Shown in pieces: positions 45,028 to 45,766 of a DNA stretch of 45,766 nt. Position 1 is the stretch's first letter. Each line of letters starts with the position of its first letter. Origin of the DNA: Vibrio variabilis (GTDB lineage Bacteria; Pseudomonadota; Gammaproteobacteria; Enterobacterales; Vibrionaceae); assembly GCF_003263785.1 (NCBI RefSeq), contig NZ_JYJK01000080.1:1-45766 (forward strand). The letters are read 5' to 3'. The translations under genes and the position numbers were made by a program. The notes beneath the pieces are model-generated. The model was not told the DNA's origin, did not search any database, and was given only the letters and a program-made list of their open reading frames with translations.

Positions 45028-45766
45028 CTATATTCGGTAGTCTTCGACCTCTTCCTCAGTCTGCTGGGACTCGCTTAGCTCACTCTGAGTTTCATAGTTT
45101 ATCCAGAACAAGAACAGCTCATACCAAATCGCCAAGACAATTGCCCCCAAGAACAAGCCTATGATGCCCGCAAAGAGCATGCCGCCAATCGCACCGATCA
45201 GAATGATAGGCATCGGAACGTCCACACCACGTCCCATCAGCATAGGTTTGAGGAAGTTGTCTGAAAGACCGCCAGCCAATGCCCAAATAGTGAATATTGT
45301 GGTGCTAGTGCCATCACCTGTTGAATAAACATAGAAAATCACCGGAGCGACGATCAACAGCGCTGGAAGTTGAGCGATACACAAAATCAAGGTCGCGAGA
45401 GTCAGTAAACCCGCAGCGGGTACCTTGAATACAAACATCGCAGCGCCAATAATAGCGGCCTGAATAAAGGCAACACCAACGACGCCAAGCAATACACTGC
45501 GAATGGTTGCCGCCATTAAGTTCGCCCACTGTTCGGCTTTTTTACCGACGGCACGCACCGCGACGGTTTCTAGTGCTCCAGATATCTTCTCTGCGTGAGC
45601 CATAAAGCCACCCGCGATCGCCAGTGAGATGATGAACATGATAAGACTAGTCAGTGCGCCACCAAGGATAGAAGCGATAGTACCCAAGAAGCCTTTAATT
45701 TCCGGCAAGAACTGCTGGATGCCTTTTTCAATATTGGTCGCGAACAGGTTCCAGATACTGTACAGC
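45028..45766 (-). CDS. AI-2E family transporter (5' end outside window)
   Basis: Partial: the frame is still open at the right edge, in the coding sequence LYSIWNLFATNIEKGIQQF, and about 246 residues are visible to the stop at 45028. Several membrane segments and the family block VLLGVVGVAFIQAAIIGAAM, LAGGLSDNFLKPMLMGRG and VDVPMPIILIGAIGGM are present, with an acidic C-terminal tail (ESQQTEEEVEDY). Members of the family include Na+/H+ antiporters and TqsA (autoinducer-2 export). The substrate cannot be told. Confidence 0.92.
   Translation of the reverse strand, partial: LYSIWNLFATNIEKGIQQFLPEIKGFLGTIASILGGALTSLIMFIISLAIAGGFMAHAEKISGALETVAVRAVGKKAEQWANLMAATIRSVLLGVVGVAFIQAAIIGAAMFVFKVPAAGLLTLATLILCIAQLPALLIVAPVIFYVYSTGDGTSTTIFTIWALAGGLSDNFLKPMLMGRGVDVPMPIILIGAIGGMLFAGIIGLFLGAIVLAIWYELFLFWINYETQSELSESQQTEEEVEDYRI

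Overview
The window is chromosomal DNA of a Vibrio-type gammaproteobacterium. AsnS, AspC, SdaA, the class I fumarase and the Mrp subunits all read as Vibrionaceae proteins. The order asnS - chemotaxis receptor - sdaA - sdaC - nudL ... pabB - fumarase agrees with what I recall of V. cholerae chromosome 1. I see no rRNA, tRNA, CRISPR array, insertion sequence or prophage.

Layout. 1-7.1 kb (minus strand): a partial cNMP/CBS/DUF294 protein, aspartate aminotransferase, a small unknown protein, AsnS, and a chemotaxis receptor with a CxxCH haem motif in its sensor domain. 7.4-9.2 kb (plus): an unknown membrane-anchored protein paired with a PIG-V-like glycosyltransferase. 9.3-12.8 kb (minus): serine catabolism (sdaA, sdaC) and nudL. 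12.8-20.9 kb: a signalling block that separates nudL from pabB, genes that are adjacent in E. coli. It holds an HPt protein, an RpoS-like sigma factor, two paralogous small unknown proteins, an EAL c-di-GMP phosphodiesterase, an unknown 321-aa protein, an H-NOX gas sensor and a hybrid histidine kinase. 20.9-24.4 kb: pabB, fumarase and a small membrane protein. 24.5-30.6 kb: ycjX-ycjF, then a DASS anion transporter in an apparent operon with a cNMP-domain histidine kinase and a single-domain response regulator, then a periplasmic rhodanese. 30.9-36.7 kb: a complete mrp/mnh cation/proton antiporter operon (fused A/B, then C-G), followed by a 24-codon membrane microprotein. 37-45.8 kb: PilZ protein, brnQ, a MerR regulator with its textbook long-spacer promoter driving a membrane-anchored metallo-beta-lactamase-fold enzyme, GNAT, psiE, a GST, an HExxH protein, a histidine phosphatase, a methyltransferase and a partial AI-2E family transporter.

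Sequence quality. At least 15 single-base indels break otherwise well-conserved genes (aspC, sdaC, pabB, fumarase x2, ycjX, ycjF, DASS, kinase, mrpA x4, GST, histidine phosphatase). Twelve are missing bases and three are extra bases, many in short homopolymers. This looks like uncorrected assembly error, not gene decay. I give each gene as one CDS across its frameshift and state the inferred position.

Most interesting: the 8-kb block between pabB and nudL. It combines a gas sensor, a phosphorelay, c-di-GMP turnover, a private stress-type sigma factor and several proteins I cannot assign, and it may be one nitric-oxide-responsive regulatory system.
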